Assembly: GCA_963823675.1 (NCBI GenBank)
Contig: CAWGMT010000012.1
Span: forward strand, 558,001-622,000
From: CAWGMT01 sp963823675
Lineage (GTDB): Bacteria; Planctomycetota; Planctomycetia; Isosphaerales; Isosphaeraceae
DNA: 64,000 bases
Direction of reading: 5' to 3'
A program made the position numbers and the translations under genes. Position 1 is the first letter of the stretch. The number at the start of each line of letters is the position of its first letter. Shown piece after piece: positions 7,660 to 17,803 of this stretch. The notes under the pieces are model-generated. The model was not told where the DNA came from and made no database searches. It saw only the letters and a program-made list of their open reading frames with translations.

Positions 7660-10600
7660 TCAATCCGGATCACCCACCAGCACAAACGCCGCCCAGAAGT
7701 AAGGGTGGTCGTATGGCCGCATGCCGCGTGAGCTGGGTGAAGCCGATGGACCGGGCGGCGTGGCGTCACCGTCCTTCGCCAGCGGTCGTACGTCGCCACG
7801 CACTGGGGTGGCCAGCTCGCCGCTCACCTGGTCCACGGTCAAGCTTCGCAGCCATTGCTTGGCCTCGTAGAGCGCCTCGGCCTTGGGCATTCCCTGAGAC
7901 AGTCCCGCCCGCTTGCCCAGCAGGTTCCGGTAGAAACGTGTCATCAAGAGCGATGTGGCCCGGTCGTTGACTCTCCACAACGACAAGCACACGCTCCTCG
8001 CACCGGACATCAAGAGTGCCTGCGTGAACCCCACGAAGCCTTCGCCGCCGGCATCGCGGCCGAGGGCCGTCTCACACGCCGAGAGCGTCACCAGGTCGGC
8101 TTTCAAGTCCCAGCTTCGCTGGATCTCGCGCACGGTCAGTCTTCCGTCGAACACGGGCTTATCGTTCATGACTTGCTCCAGCGGGTCGGGCAAGCCGGTC
8201 TGGGTCAGGATCACCGCCGAGCGCTGCGGAATCGCCTCGTCGATCACTCCGTGCGTCGCCAGGTGGATGAAGCTGAACCGCATCAGCTTGCCCGAAGCGG
8301 TCAGACGGTCGAGCTCGGGCTCGCTGGCGTCGGCGCCGAACAGGGCCCTGGCCGGCCGGTCGTCGGATTTGAAGAGCTGCGGCCAGCGCCTCGACCTCGT
8401 ATCGTGTGCCCGGCAACGATGGCACGTAGACGGGATCGCCCAGGGCCAGGATGCCCGCATGCCGGTCGGGCCGGGGCTGCTCGCGCAGGTATTTGAACAC
8501 CGTGGCCGAGGGGGCGTAGCTCACCGTCCGGGTGTCGCTCGGGGCCAGGAGCGCCTCGATGGGGATTCCGGCCAAGGCCGGCGAGGGAAGGACGATCAGC
8601 CTGCGGGCTGGTGGCAGGCCATGGGCGGTGGCGCCCAGCGGCTTGGTCAGTGGCTCCACGCGCTGGGCGCGTAAGCGCTCGACTGAGGACCGCAGGTCTG
8701 CCCCGCCTTCACCGGGCCGGCTCCGCAGCTCTGTCCGCACCTGGCTCGCCAGTTCGTTGTCGGTCTGGGTCCAGCCGTCCTGCGAGCCGGTCCCTGGCAT
8801 CCGGACCCAGCACGGGATGCCGCGAGCGCGGACGACCGCGCCCCAGTGCTCGCCACCAGGGTCGGCCGCGTTCGGTCCAGCAGGTGGGATATCGACCCAG
8901 GCGATCAGCGCGGCGTCGGCGGGCAGTGCGGCCTGGATTTCGTTCAGCTTCGCAACCTGGCCCGCCAGCGCACCGTACCTGTCTACGAGCTTCGTCTGAA
9001 ACTCACCGAGCGCGATGCTGGCCAGCGCGGCGCTGGCGCTTCAAATCCTCGAATCGCTTCGCTCGCTCGGCCTGACCGAGGCCCTTTGGTTTGGCGTTGA
9101 CCAGCCGGTCGAGCCTCTCGAGCTCGTTGGTCAGTTCTCGAAGGCGGGCCCGCTCGTCGGGCGCAAGCCGCCGGTCCTGGCGGGCGGCCAGGTCATCGAG
9201 CAGGCCCCGGCCGAGGTCTTCCTCAAGAGTCTGCCAGGCCTCGGCCGGCTGACCGAGCCGGGCCAGCACCGCAGCCAGGGCCGGGCGCACTGGCTTCTCG
9301 TTGGCGGTAGAACGTTCCAGGCCGGTGAAGGCGGCCTGGAGCCGGGCCGAATCCAGGCCCTTCACCGCAAGACGCAACCGGTCGCGTAGCGTCGGGGTAA
9401 TTCCCCTGAGCCTGAAGATTGTACGCCAGGTTGCTGTAGCTGCGTGCGGTGGCGGGGTGGTCGTCGGTGAGCAGGCGGCGGCGGATCTCGAGCGCCTTCT
9501 CGTACAGCGGCCGAGCCTCGGCATACTTTCCCTGGGCGCTCAAGTTATTCGCCATACTAATGTAGCTGTCGGCCGTTTGGGGATGGTCGTCGCTGAGCAG
9601 GCGGCGACGGATCTCCAGCACCTTCTCGAACCGCGGCTGGGCCTGGGCGTAATTGCCTTGTAATGCGAAGTTCCTTGCCAGGTTGTTGTAGCAGAGGGCA
9701 GTGCGGGGGTCGTCGTCCGTGAGCAGGCGACGCGCGATCTCGAGCGCCTGCTCGAAGAGCGGCTGGGCCTGGGCATATTTCCGCTGGGCGTTCAGGTTGG
9801 TCGCCAGGTTGTTGCAGCTGGCGGCCGTGCTGGGGTGGTTGTCCGTCAGCACGCGGCGGCGGATCTCGAGCGCCTTCTGGTACAGCTCCTGGGCCTGGGC
9901 ATACTTTCCCTGGTAATTCAGGTTCAGCGCCAGGTTGTTGTAGCTGACGGCGGTGTCGGGGTGATCGTCGGATAGCAGGCGGCGCTTGATCGCCAGCGCT
10001 TTCTCGAACAGGGGCTCCGCCTGGGCATACTTACCCTGATCCCGAAGGTCGGCCGCCAGGTCGTTGTAGCTGAGTGCGGTATCCGGATTGTCGTCGGTAA
10101 GCAGGCGGCGCTTGATAGCCAGCGCCTTCTCAAACAGGGGCTGCACTTGGGCATACCTGCCCTGAGCGTGAAGGTTGTTCGCCACGTTGTTGTAGCAGCG
10201 GGCCGTATTGGGGTGGTCGTCGGAAAGCAGGCGGCGCATGATCTCGAGCGCCTTCTCGTGCAACGGCTGGGCCTGCGAGTATCTCCCTTGAGCGCTTAAA
10301 TTCGTCGCCACGTCGTCGTAGGTGGCGGCAGTCTCGGGGTGGTCGTCGGTGAGCAGACGGCGGCGGATTTCGAGGGCCTTCTCAAAGAGCGGCTGGGCCA
10401 GCGCATACTTCCCTGCGCATTGAGGTTGACCGCGAGATCGTTGTAGCAGGCGGCCGTTTCGGGGTTGTCGTCGGAAAGCAGGCGGCGGAATATCTCCAGC
10501 GCCTGCTCGAACAGCGGCTGGGCCTGGGCGTATTTCCCCTGGCCGTTGTCGGTCATGCCCTGCTTGTGGATGGATATCGCCGATTTGTAAGCGACACGAT

Positions 10601-10940
10601 CGTCGCGCGGCAACCGGGCCACCCGGCGCAACGTCTTCCGCCGCCACTCGGCATCAACGGTCTCGAAGTGCTTCGGCCCCTGGGCCTGCGTTCGCAAGGT
10701 AAACAGCTCTTCCGCCCGAGCGACTGCCTCGTCCCAGCGATCGGCGTCCAGCGCCTTGTCGATCTGCTCATCGAGCTGTGTGGCTCGTTTCTCGTCTCCC
10801 GCGGTCAGCTTGCGCAATCCCGGTTCGGGGGGTTGAGCGTCCTTCGGCGAATTGGTCTGGGCTGCGGTGGGCATCCCCTCTATCTCGATCGCTAAACCGA
10901 TCGAGAGGCACAGCGGCAACACCACGCGAAATGCTTTCAT
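7660..10940 (-). CDS. CHAT-domain protease-like protein with TPR array (frameshifted)
   Basis: The start at 10940 has a clear GGAGG site and a signal-like N-terminus (MKAFRVVLPLCLSIGLA). About nine full 42-residue TPR units follow (consensus KYAQAQPLFEKALEIRRR). Then come a linker and a C-terminal CHAT domain with the caspase-like dyad, His in LATHG (about 8245) and Cys in LSACETALG (about 8075). The protein ends FWAAFVLVGDPD. CHAT-TPR proteins are protease-like and occur in signalling or defence settings; the substrate here is unknown. Indels near 10413, 9405, 9010 and 8375 split it across frames with all key motifs retained. Confidence 0.85.
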
Positions 10941-11360
10941 GATACCTCCGATCTCGCGATATCTTACCGAAAACCGGTAGACAGTGTGAGGATGGTGCGG
11001 TGAGAAGCTTTTCAGCCCCTGAGAGGGCGACACCGTTGCGAAACAACGACCCGACACGCAATCTCAGGCGATCCACGCCCGGTCTTGGATCCCGCTCCAG
11101 GATTCGCCCGGAGTTCGAATCACGTGCGCCGCCACGATTCGCACGCCGTCGGGATTGACGGCCGTCATGGCGGCCGCGTCGAATGTCAAGGACGACGAGG
11201 CCAAGCGGGGTCTTTTTCGATTCACCATGCCAGAGCCCATGCCGTCGCGAAACGGTTATTGGCGTGCGTTCTCTGCAATCGGGCCGAGGCTGCGAATCAG
11301 CGGGAGACGGTTATCGTCGTGGCGGCAGGCTTTGCCCCAGGGCGTAACCTGGCGGAGAAA

Positions 11361-11474
11361 CTCGTTCCCACGCTCTGCGTGGGAATGCCGTCTGCGACGC
11401 TCCGCGTCGTCTGGTCCGGGCACACGGCCGTAGAGCGGCTCGGGAGGCATTCCCACGCAGAGCGTGGGAACGAG
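11361..11474. repeat. 114-bp inverted repeat (CGTTCCCACGC type)
   Basis: The two ends, CGTTCCCACGCTCTGCGTGG and its complement, are perfect 26-bp inverted repeats separated by about 60 bases with their own small palindrome. It is the only structure I see in the 729-base gap 10941-11669. In that gap the minus strand also reads a short gene-like tail ending GESWSGIQDRAWIA near 11080, possibly a relic. Confidence 0.85.
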
Positions 11475-11669
11475 TCAACCGATTGCCCTAATACAGTATC
11501 TGAGAGAGCCGAATCGACCCAGTCGTTCGCGGCACCCTTTTCGCCGCGCCGGTTGCGCCGGTTGCGCACGATCACGGCTGGCTGCCCGCGCGGTGAGATT
11601 CTGGCGTCGGCCGGGAAAAATCGGTAGCCTGCCTGTGTATGTTCGCCCCGTCCGCGCAGGTAAGGGTCC

Positions 11670-12335
11670 ATGGACGCGAAAGAGCCCGAACGGCCCAACG
11701 ATGCCGAAAGGTTGGTGCAACTGGCCGCCGCTGGTGACGAGTTGGCGCTCGCGGACCTGTTCGAACTCCACCGAAAGCGGCTCAAGGGGATGGTCAGATT
11801 GCGGCTCGACCGCCGGCTTCAGGGCCGGATCGACCCCTCTGATGTCCTCCAGGAGGCGTACATCGACATGGCTCTGAAACTGTCCGCTTACGTCAGCAAT
11901 GCGTCGGGAATGCCCTTCTATCTCTGGCTGCGACTGGTCGTCGGCGAGCGGCTCTTGCGGATCCATCGCCACCACCTGGGTGCCGCGATGCGCGACGCCG
12001 GACGCGAGGTGTCGCTTTACCGCGGCGCACTGCCGCAGGCCAGCAGCATCTCGCTGGCCGCACAGCTCCTGGGCCGGATGACTTCCGCCAGCGAGGCACT
12101 GAACCGAGCCGAGATCCAGCTCCAGCTTCAGGCGGCGCTCAACGCGATGGATCCGATGGATCGCGAGATCATCGGCCTACGGAACTTCGAGGAGCTGTCG
12201 AATTCCGAAGCGGCGACCGTTCTGGGTGTCACTCCGCAGGCAGCCAGCAACCGGTACGTGCGGGCCATGACGCGTTTGCAGGCGATCTTGACGGCGATCC
12301 CGGGACTGCTCGACAACGCGCCTGGACGACGGTGA
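11670..12335 (+). CDS. ECF-type RNA polymerase sigma factor
   Basis: A 221-residue protein with a sigma-2 region (DPSDVLQEAYIDMALKL) and a sigma-4 helix-turn-helix (LSNSEAATVLGVTPQAASNR). It belongs to the planctomycete ECF group usually encoded next to Ser/Thr kinases. It probably directs a stress or envelope regulon and may be controlled by the kinase encoded 143 bases downstream. No anti-sigma gene is visible. The gene is intact. Confidence 0.9.
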   Translation: MDAKEPERPNDAERLVQLAAAGDELALADLFELHRKRLKGMVRLRLDRRLQGRIDPSDVLQEAYIDMALKLSAYVSNASGMPFYLWLRLVVGERLLRIHRHHLGAAMRDAGREVSLYRGALPQASSISLAAQLLGRMTSASEALNRAEIQLQLQAALNAMDPMDREIIGLRNFEELSNSEAATVLGVTPQAASNRYVRAMTRLQAILTAIPGLLDNAPGRR

Positions 12336-12349
12336 CTGCTCGCGTCTCG

Positions 12350-12427
12350 GTTAACCCGGAGCCGACGGCGACGGCGTTGACTGCTCCACTCGAAAGGGTC
12401 GCCGTCGCCGTTGGCTCCGGGTTAAAC
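12350..12427. repeat. 78-bp palindromic repeat, copy 3 of 3
   Basis: Starts GTTAACCCGGAGCCGACGG and ends CCGTTGGCTCCGGGTTAAAC, the same ends as the copies at 2890 and 4310 with a core seven bases shorter. It fills the gap between the sigma factor stop and the kinase start, so it will be transcribed as a hairpin if the two genes form one unit. Confidence 0.9.
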
Positions 12428-12478
12428 TACTGCAGCGGCTGCGGCTCGACCGCGCATGTGCATTCGAAGGAGGTTACC

Positions 12479-15400
12479 ATGTCCGACACTGAAGCCCGCG
12501 CGGACGCTCTGCTCGCAACAGTGGCCGAGGACTACCTCGAGCGGCTCCGCGCTGGCGCGCGGCCTGCGATTTCCGAATACACGCAGCGATACCCGGAATT
12601 CGCCGAGCGGATCGAGGAGTTGCTCCCGGCGCTGGGGTTGGTCGAGATTTTCAAGCCTGGGTCTCGCGACCCGACCGGCAGCCTCGACGCCGCCACCGTT
12701 TCCGGGTCGGAAATCGCGCTCGATCGTTTGGGCGATTTCCGCATCATGCGTGAAGTCGGCCGAGGCGGAATGGGTGTCGTGTATGAGGCCGAGCAAGAGT
12801 CACTCGGGCGCCGCGTCGCCCTGAAAGTGTTGTTGCCCAACCGCTTGCTCGATGGCAAGCTGATCGCCCGCTTCGAACGCGAGGCACGGGCCGCGGCGCG
12901 GCTGCATCACACCAACATCGTGCCCGTATTCGGCGTCGGCGAGTCGGATGGGGTTCGCTACTACGTGATGCAATTCATCCGGGGAATGGGGCTGGACCGG
13001 GTTCTTGATGAAATCCGTCACGTCGAAGGAAGGTCGCCCTCGCCCGCTACGGGACACGGGCGGGCATCGCGGCACGACGAGCCTGGTGTCGCCGAGATTG
13101 CCCGCTCGCTTGAGTCCGGCCAGTTCGGCCCACCGATCGAGCCGGAGCCCGAGCCTGACCTCGGTCGCCGCGACGAAACGGCCGAAGCCAATCGAGCGGC
13201 TGCGTCGACGTTGGGTTTGGCCGGCAAGCCGGATCGGACCATGGTGCGTGACTCGGGCGGCGCTTACTTCCAATCGGTCGCTCGGATCGGGCTCCAGGTC
13301 GCCGAGGCGCTGGCTTATGCCCATGAGCAGGGTACGCTGCACCGCGACATCAAGCCGTCAAACCTGCTGTTGGACGCTTACGGAACGGTTTGGGTCACGG
13401 ATTTCGGCCTGGCAAAGGCCGCGGCGGACTGTGATCTTACCCACACGGGTGACGTCGTGGGAACGATACGCTACATGGCGCCCGAGCGGTTTGCCGGCCG
13501 CTGCGACGCCCGCTCCGACGTCTACGCCCTCGGTCTGACGCTTTACGAATTGCTGGCGAAGCGGCCCGCGTTCGCCGCCCGCGATCGCAACGCGTTGCTG
13601 CGCGAGGTGACGCAGAGTCAGCCCGTGCGCCTGAGCCGGCTCGACCGCGCAATCCCGCATGATCTCGAGACGATCGTTTTCAAGACGATCGAGAAGGACC
13701 CGGGCCAACGGTACGCCTCGGCCGCAGCGCTCGCCGAAGACCTGCGCCGCTTTCTCTCGGACCGCCCGATTGCGGCGCGGCGGGCGCGGCTGGTCGAGCG
13801 GCTCTTGCGCTGGGGCCGCCGAAATCCTGTTGTGGCTGGACTCACCGCCCTGGTCTTCGTGTTACTGGCGACGGTCGCGGCCGTGGCGTCGATCATGGCG
13901 ATTCAGATCAACAAGCGGGCCGACGCGGAGTTCCTTGCTCGCCGCGGGGCGGTCGGGGCCAACGCCAAGCTACAGGAAACGCAAAAGACGCTGGAGCGTA
14001 CGCTGTATGCGACGCGTCTTTACGCGGCCCAGTCGGCCTGGGAGGCGGGCAGCGTACGTCTCTGCCGCGACATGCTCGATGCGGCGCGTCCGCAACAACC
14101 CGGGGCGGCTGATCTGCGCGGCTTCGAATGGCACTACTGGCGGCGCAGGTTCCGCCCCGCAATCCACGCCCTGGTGGGCCATGAACGCGCGGTGTCTTCA
14201 GTCGCCGTGAGCCCCGACGGCAGCCGGGTCGCCGCTGGGGGCTTCGACGGCACAGTCCGAATCTGGAACGCGAACACCGGCGAACCGCTGCTACGGCTGG
14301 CCGGCCGCGATATCGTCCATTCGGTCGCCTTCAAGGATGACGGCACGCAACTCGCCGCCGCGGGCGGAGACGGGACCGTTCGCATCTGGAGTACGGCGGA
14401 CGGCCGCCTGAAGAGGACGCTGATTGGCCATAACGGCCGAGTCTTTAGCGTCGCCTATGCTCCCGACGGACTCCGCCTGGCGTCGGCCGGAGCCGACGGG
14501 ACCGTCCGGCTCTGGGATTCGGCGTCGGGCGCATCGCTGTTTGTTGAGCGCGGCCAGCTTCTCGTGAACCACAACGTGACCTTCAGCCCCGACGGCCGGC
14601 GGATCGCCGCGGCCACCGAGGAGCGCGCCATAACGATCTGGGATGTTGCCTCGGGCAAAGCGTGGCTCACGTTTCGATTCGACAAGGCCGTAGAGGCACG
14701 CCGGCTGGCACCGCCGCTCATCTGGTGCATCCGGTTCAGTGCCGACAGTAACTCCTTATTCGCGAATTGCTCAGGCCCGGATGGTCTCCTGGAGTGGTAC
14801 GTTGGGAACGAACCACAACCGCCGACGGACCGCGTTCGATTCGTCGAGACTTTCAATTCGTATCGTTCGTCCCTGCGGGTGGTCGCATTCGATCTGGGCC
14901 GTAGCGGCACGATCAGCCGGCTCGACTCGGATGGAATGATCCGCATTGATTCGAAGGGCGATGGCGCCCTAGCCATCACGCTCGACCTCGCGGCCGCCGG
15001 CACTCGAAGCCTGGCCCTATCGGCTGACGGGTCGCGGTTGGTGACGGCCGGGCCGGGCCCGAGGGTCACGGTCTGGGATACGCGACCGAACCCCAGCGTC
15101 CACACGTTCGAGGAAGCCGGGAGCCCCGGAATTATTGCCTTTCCTGGGAACTCGGGGGCATGCATCGCCCTGAGCCCAGACGGCCGGCGGGTGGCGTGTG
15201 CCGGCGGCGCGATGCCGATAACGGTTCGCAATGTCGACGACGGCCGCGTCCTGCTCAGTTTCGGCGGCGAATCCGTCTCGATCCAGACGATCGCCTACAG
15301 TCCCGACGGCCGGTACATCGCCTCGGGCGGCTCCGACAAACTCGTCCACATTTGGGACGCCGCGCATGGCCGGGAACGCCTCACACTCAAGGGCCACGGA

Positions 15401-16063
15401 GCCTCGGTAGGGCGAGTGGCCTTCAGCCCCGACGGCACGATGCTGGCCTCGTCCGGCCTCGGGGGGCTGGTCAGGAACTGGGACGTTGCGAGCGGCACCC
15501 TACGATTCCGAATTGAACATGACGCGAGCGCATCTGTCGTCGCCTTCAGCCCGGACGGCGCCATGATCGCCTCGGATGGCTTCCGACGACTGCTACTCAC
15601 CGATGCCCGCGGCGGGTGGACTCTGCGGCGGCAGGATAACGCCCTGCCCGATGAGGTGATCATCACCGCGCTGGCCTTCAGCCCGAATGGAAGCGACCTG
15701 TCTGGAGCGTGCAACGACGGCGCCATTCGGATCTGGGCTGTCGCAGACCTGCGCAAGGACGCCGCGAATCTGCGTCCCCGCCTGGTTCTTCGAGGTCACG
15801 CGGGCAAGGTCTCAGGCGTGGCCTACAGCCCGGATGGCCGGCGGATCGCCTCGGCCGGCGAGGACGCGACGGTCCGGCTCTGGGATCCGATCGGCGGCCA
15901 GGAACTGCTGACGCTGAAAGGCCACGATCGGCCCGTCACGGATGTCGTGTTCAGCCCGGACGGCCAGCGAATCATCTCGGTCGGCGACGATCGGACGATC
16001 AAGGTGTGGGTCGCGGAAGCGTTTGGTGCCGTTGATCCGCTGGTGCGGCCTTGGCCGCGGTGA
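12479..16063 (+). CDS. Membrane Ser/Thr protein kinase with WD40 repeats
   Basis: A 1,194-residue protein starting at the ATG at 12479 after GGAGGT. The longer frame upstream only reads through the palindromic repeat. After an N-terminal helical region comes a Hanks-type kinase: glycine loop VGRGGMGVVYE near residue 91, VALKVL lysine, HRDIKPSN near 287 and DFGLA. A hinge insertion of about 85 residues is rich in Pro and charge. One membrane helix (about 451-476) separates the kinase from a C-terminal WD40 array of a dozen or more repeats (FSPDG...V.IWD). It probably senses or scaffolds through the propeller and signals with the adjacent sigma factor. It is intact. Confidence 0.93.
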   Translation: MSDTEARADALLATVAEDYLERLRAGARPAISEYTQRYPEFAERIEELLPALGLVEIFKPGSRDPTGSLDAATVSGSEIALDRLGDFRIMREVGRGGMGVVYEAEQESLGRRVALKVLLPNRLLDGKLIARFEREARAAARLHHTNIVPVFGVGESDGVRYYVMQFIRGMGLDRVLDEIRHVEGRSPSPATGHGRASRHDEPGVAEIARSLESGQFGPPIEPEPEPDLGRRDETAEANRAAASTLGLAGKPDRTMVRDSGGAYFQSVARIGLQVAEALAYAHEQGTLHRDIKPSNLLLDAYGTVWVTDFGLAKAAADCDLTHTGDVVGTIRYMAPERFAGRCDARSDVYALGLTLYELLAKRPAFAARDRNALLREVTQSQPVRLSRLDRAIPHDLETIVFKTIEKDPGQRYASAAALAEDLRRFLSDRPIAARRARLVERLLRWGRRNPVVAGLTALVFVLLATVAAVASIMAIQINKRADAEFLARRGAVGANAKLQETQKTLERTLYATRLYAAQSAWEAGSVRLCRDMLDAARPQQPGAADLRGFEWHYWRRRFRPAIHALVGHERAVSSVAVSPDGSRVAAGGFDGTVRIWNANTGEPLLRLAGRDIVHSVAFKDDGTQLAAAGGDGTVRIWSTADGRLKRTLIGHNGRVFSVAYAPDGLRLASAGADGTVRLWDSASGASLFVERGQLLVNHNVTFSPDGRRIAAATEERAITIWDVASGKAWLTFRFDKAVEARRLAPPLIWCIRFSADSNSLFANCSGPDGLLEWYVGNEPQPPTDRVRFVETFNSYRSSLRVVAFDLGRSGTISRLDSDGMIRIDSKGDGALAITLDLAAAGTRSLALSADGSRLVTAGPGPRVTVWDTRPNPSVHTFEEAGSPGIIAFPGNSGACIALSPDGRRVACAGGAMPITVRNVDDGRVLLSFGGESVSIQTIAYSPDGRYIASGGSDKLVHIWDAAHGRERLTLKGHGASVGRVAFSPDGTMLASSGLGGLVRNWDVASGTLRFRIEHDASASVVAFSPDGAMIASDGFRRLLLTDARGGWTLRRQDNALPDEVIITALAFSPNGSDLSGACNDGAIRIWAVADLRKDAANLRPRLVLRGHAGKVSGVAYSPDGRRIASAGEDATVRLWDPIGGQELLTLKGHDRPVTDVVFSPDGQRIISVGDDRTIKVWVAEAFGAVDPLVRPWPR

Positions 16064-16698
16064 ACGTTCGCTTTCCGAAGTTCCTCGATCTTCGGGTCGG
16101 GGATTCCGCCGATTTCACGGTTCTGCTTGGAGACCTCTTCCGCCAGCGACCTTGACTCACGCATGAGCTGGTCCGGGTCGAGTCGGCGGATCTGTTCGAC
16201 TCGATCTTCGCCGAGACGATCGACCCAGTAAGCGTGATCGGACTGAATCGTGCGGCTCAGACCGGCGAGCCCCGCGAGATAGATCGCCAGCGCGCGCGCG
16301 CCCCGGCGCGGAACCGCACATCGTGATGACCTTCGGCCACGCGACGCAGCAGCGTCTCGATGCGGGCGTGGTATCGAGAGAACGTGGGGCTATCGGTGAT
16401 GAGGTGGAAATAGCAGATCCCCGGCCGTTTGACGTCGTTCGCACGGCCGGCGATTTTCTCGAGTCGCCGCTCGATCTCATGAACCAGCACCATCGAATCG
16501 ACGGCGTTCAGTCGAGCCTCGCCGCCGTACACGCTCGCAGCCGCCAGTGCGGGGCCGGACATTTCTTCGAGTCGGGCGGCTCGGCCGCCACTGAGCGGAT
16601 GACTGGAAGAGGCGTCCGCGGCCAATCAACCGGCCCGGCTGATCGCGAACGAGAAATACTCCCAGGTCCCCGTAAACCCAACGTTCCACCAATCTCAT
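16054..16698 (-). pseudogene. Frameshifted conserved hypothetical gene
   Basis: Three minus-strand pieces in different frames join into one plausible protein. They are MRLVERWVYGDLGVFLVRD (start 16698), SMVLVHEIERRLEKIAGR with GICYFHLITDSPTF, and LMRESRSLAEEVSKQNREIG with PKIEELRKANVH. The 3' end overlaps the last codons of the kinase gene in convergent orientation, and I cannot find its natural stop. I do not recognise the family. Two indels, near 16630 and 16290, break the frame. Confidence 0.45.
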
Positions 16699-16797
16699 TG
16701 CGATCCGCCCCGCGACCCATTAGATTATCAGTCAATCCCGCCTCAACGCGGCTCGCCGTCTTCTTTTCCCTCGGATTGGGTCGTGCTCGGAGCGATC

Positions 16798-16863
16798 ATG
16801 AAGGTCGTCATCACGGACTACACGTTTCCATCACTCGAGATGAACACGCGGCGGACAATCTGA
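16798..16863 (+). pseudogene. Short relic resembling a 2-hydroxyacid dehydrogenase N-terminus
   Basis: After GGAGCGATC, an ATG opens MKVVITDYTFPSLE, the first strand of the D-3-phosphoglycerate dehydrogenase type. The match then stops and the frame closes after 21 codons. Such dehydrogenases often neighbour FAH-family genes. It may be a relic or, less likely, a leader peptide for the gene at 16962. Confidence 0.3.
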
Positions 16864-16961
16864 GACAGATTGCGTGCGACGTGGGATTACAGCTTACGTG
16901 GTTTCTCACTCATGATCCTCATCAAGGAACTGCGCGAAACAGAGATGGAAAGCAACCTCAC

Positions 16962-17803
16962 ATGAAACTGATCCGCTACCAAGACGCCGCCGGCGTTATC
17001 CACTACGGGCGACAACACGACGATGGCCGCACGACCCGTATTGAAGGCGACATTCTGGCGAGCTACCGCGACACCGGCGAGACCGCAAACGTCGTCAAGA
17101 CGCTCGCCCCGATCGAGGCGCGGGACATCATCTGTATCGGGCTCAACTATCGCAAGCACGCCGAGGAAGGCAAGCAGGCGATTCCCGAGCAGCCCGTGGT
17201 GTTCATGAAAAACCTGGGTTCGATCCAGAACCCGGGCGACCCGATCGTGCTGCCGCGGCGGCTGAAAAGCGACGCGGTCGACTACGAGTGCGAGCTGGCG
17301 GTGGTGATCGGCGAGCCCTGTCTCAACGTGCCCAGGAGCGAAGCGTACCGCTACATCCTGGGCTACACGTGTGCCAACGACGTGAGCCGCGCGACTGGCA
17401 GTTGAAGTGGGGTGGCGGGCAATGGTGCCGCGGCAAGACCTTCGCCACATTCTGTCCGCTGGGGCCGTGTCTGGTCACGTCCGACGAGATCGCAGATCCC
17501 AACTCGCTCGCGATCAAGACGATCTTGAACGGCCGGGTCATGCAGGACTGGAACACCAATGACATGATCTTCGACATTCCCACTCTGATCGAATTCCTGA
17601 GCGGCAGCACGCTGCTCTTGCCCGGAACGGTAATCCTGACCGGCACGCCCCACGGGGTCGGCGGGGCCAGGAAACCGCCGGTTTACCTCCAGCCGGGCGA
17701 TACCGTGACGATCGAGATCGAGCACATCGGGGCCTTGACCAATCCGGTCGTCGAAGAGGCCGCCAGCGAGTCGACGGCCTCGGCATGGATTTCGGGCCGA
17801 TGA
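16962..17803 (+). CDS. Fumarylacetoacetate hydrolase family protein (one frameshift)
   Basis: The FAH superfamily covers metal-dependent C-C hydrolases, isomerases and ureidoglycolate lyase-like enzymes. Seen here are DIICIGLNYRKHAEE, PVVFMKNLGSIQNPGDPIVLP, DYECELAVVIG (acidic metal ligands), GYTCANDVSARDWQ after repair, and LLPGTVILTGTPHGVGG. The span of about 280 codons is normal. One indel near 17393 (GAGCCGCGCGACTGG) splits it. The start MKLIRYQDAAG is typical of the family. The stop overlaps the next start as ATGA, so the two genes are probably co-translated. The exact substrate is unknown. Confidence 0.88.

Noticed and set aside
9420..10560. Regular DNA repeats of about 126 bp that could suggest a CRISPR or satellite array.
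   Set aside because: The period equals 42 codons and the translation is a clean TPR array within the CHAT protein; there are no spacers.
11085..11250. A possible 3' end of a minus-strand gene (GESWSGIQDRAWIA).
   Set aside because: No upstream body or start could be supported; noted only as a possible relic.
12332..12478. A 49-codon N-terminal extension of the kinase reading frame.
   Set aside because: It reads through the 78-bp palindromic repeat, and a GGAGGT site precedes the ATG at 12479.
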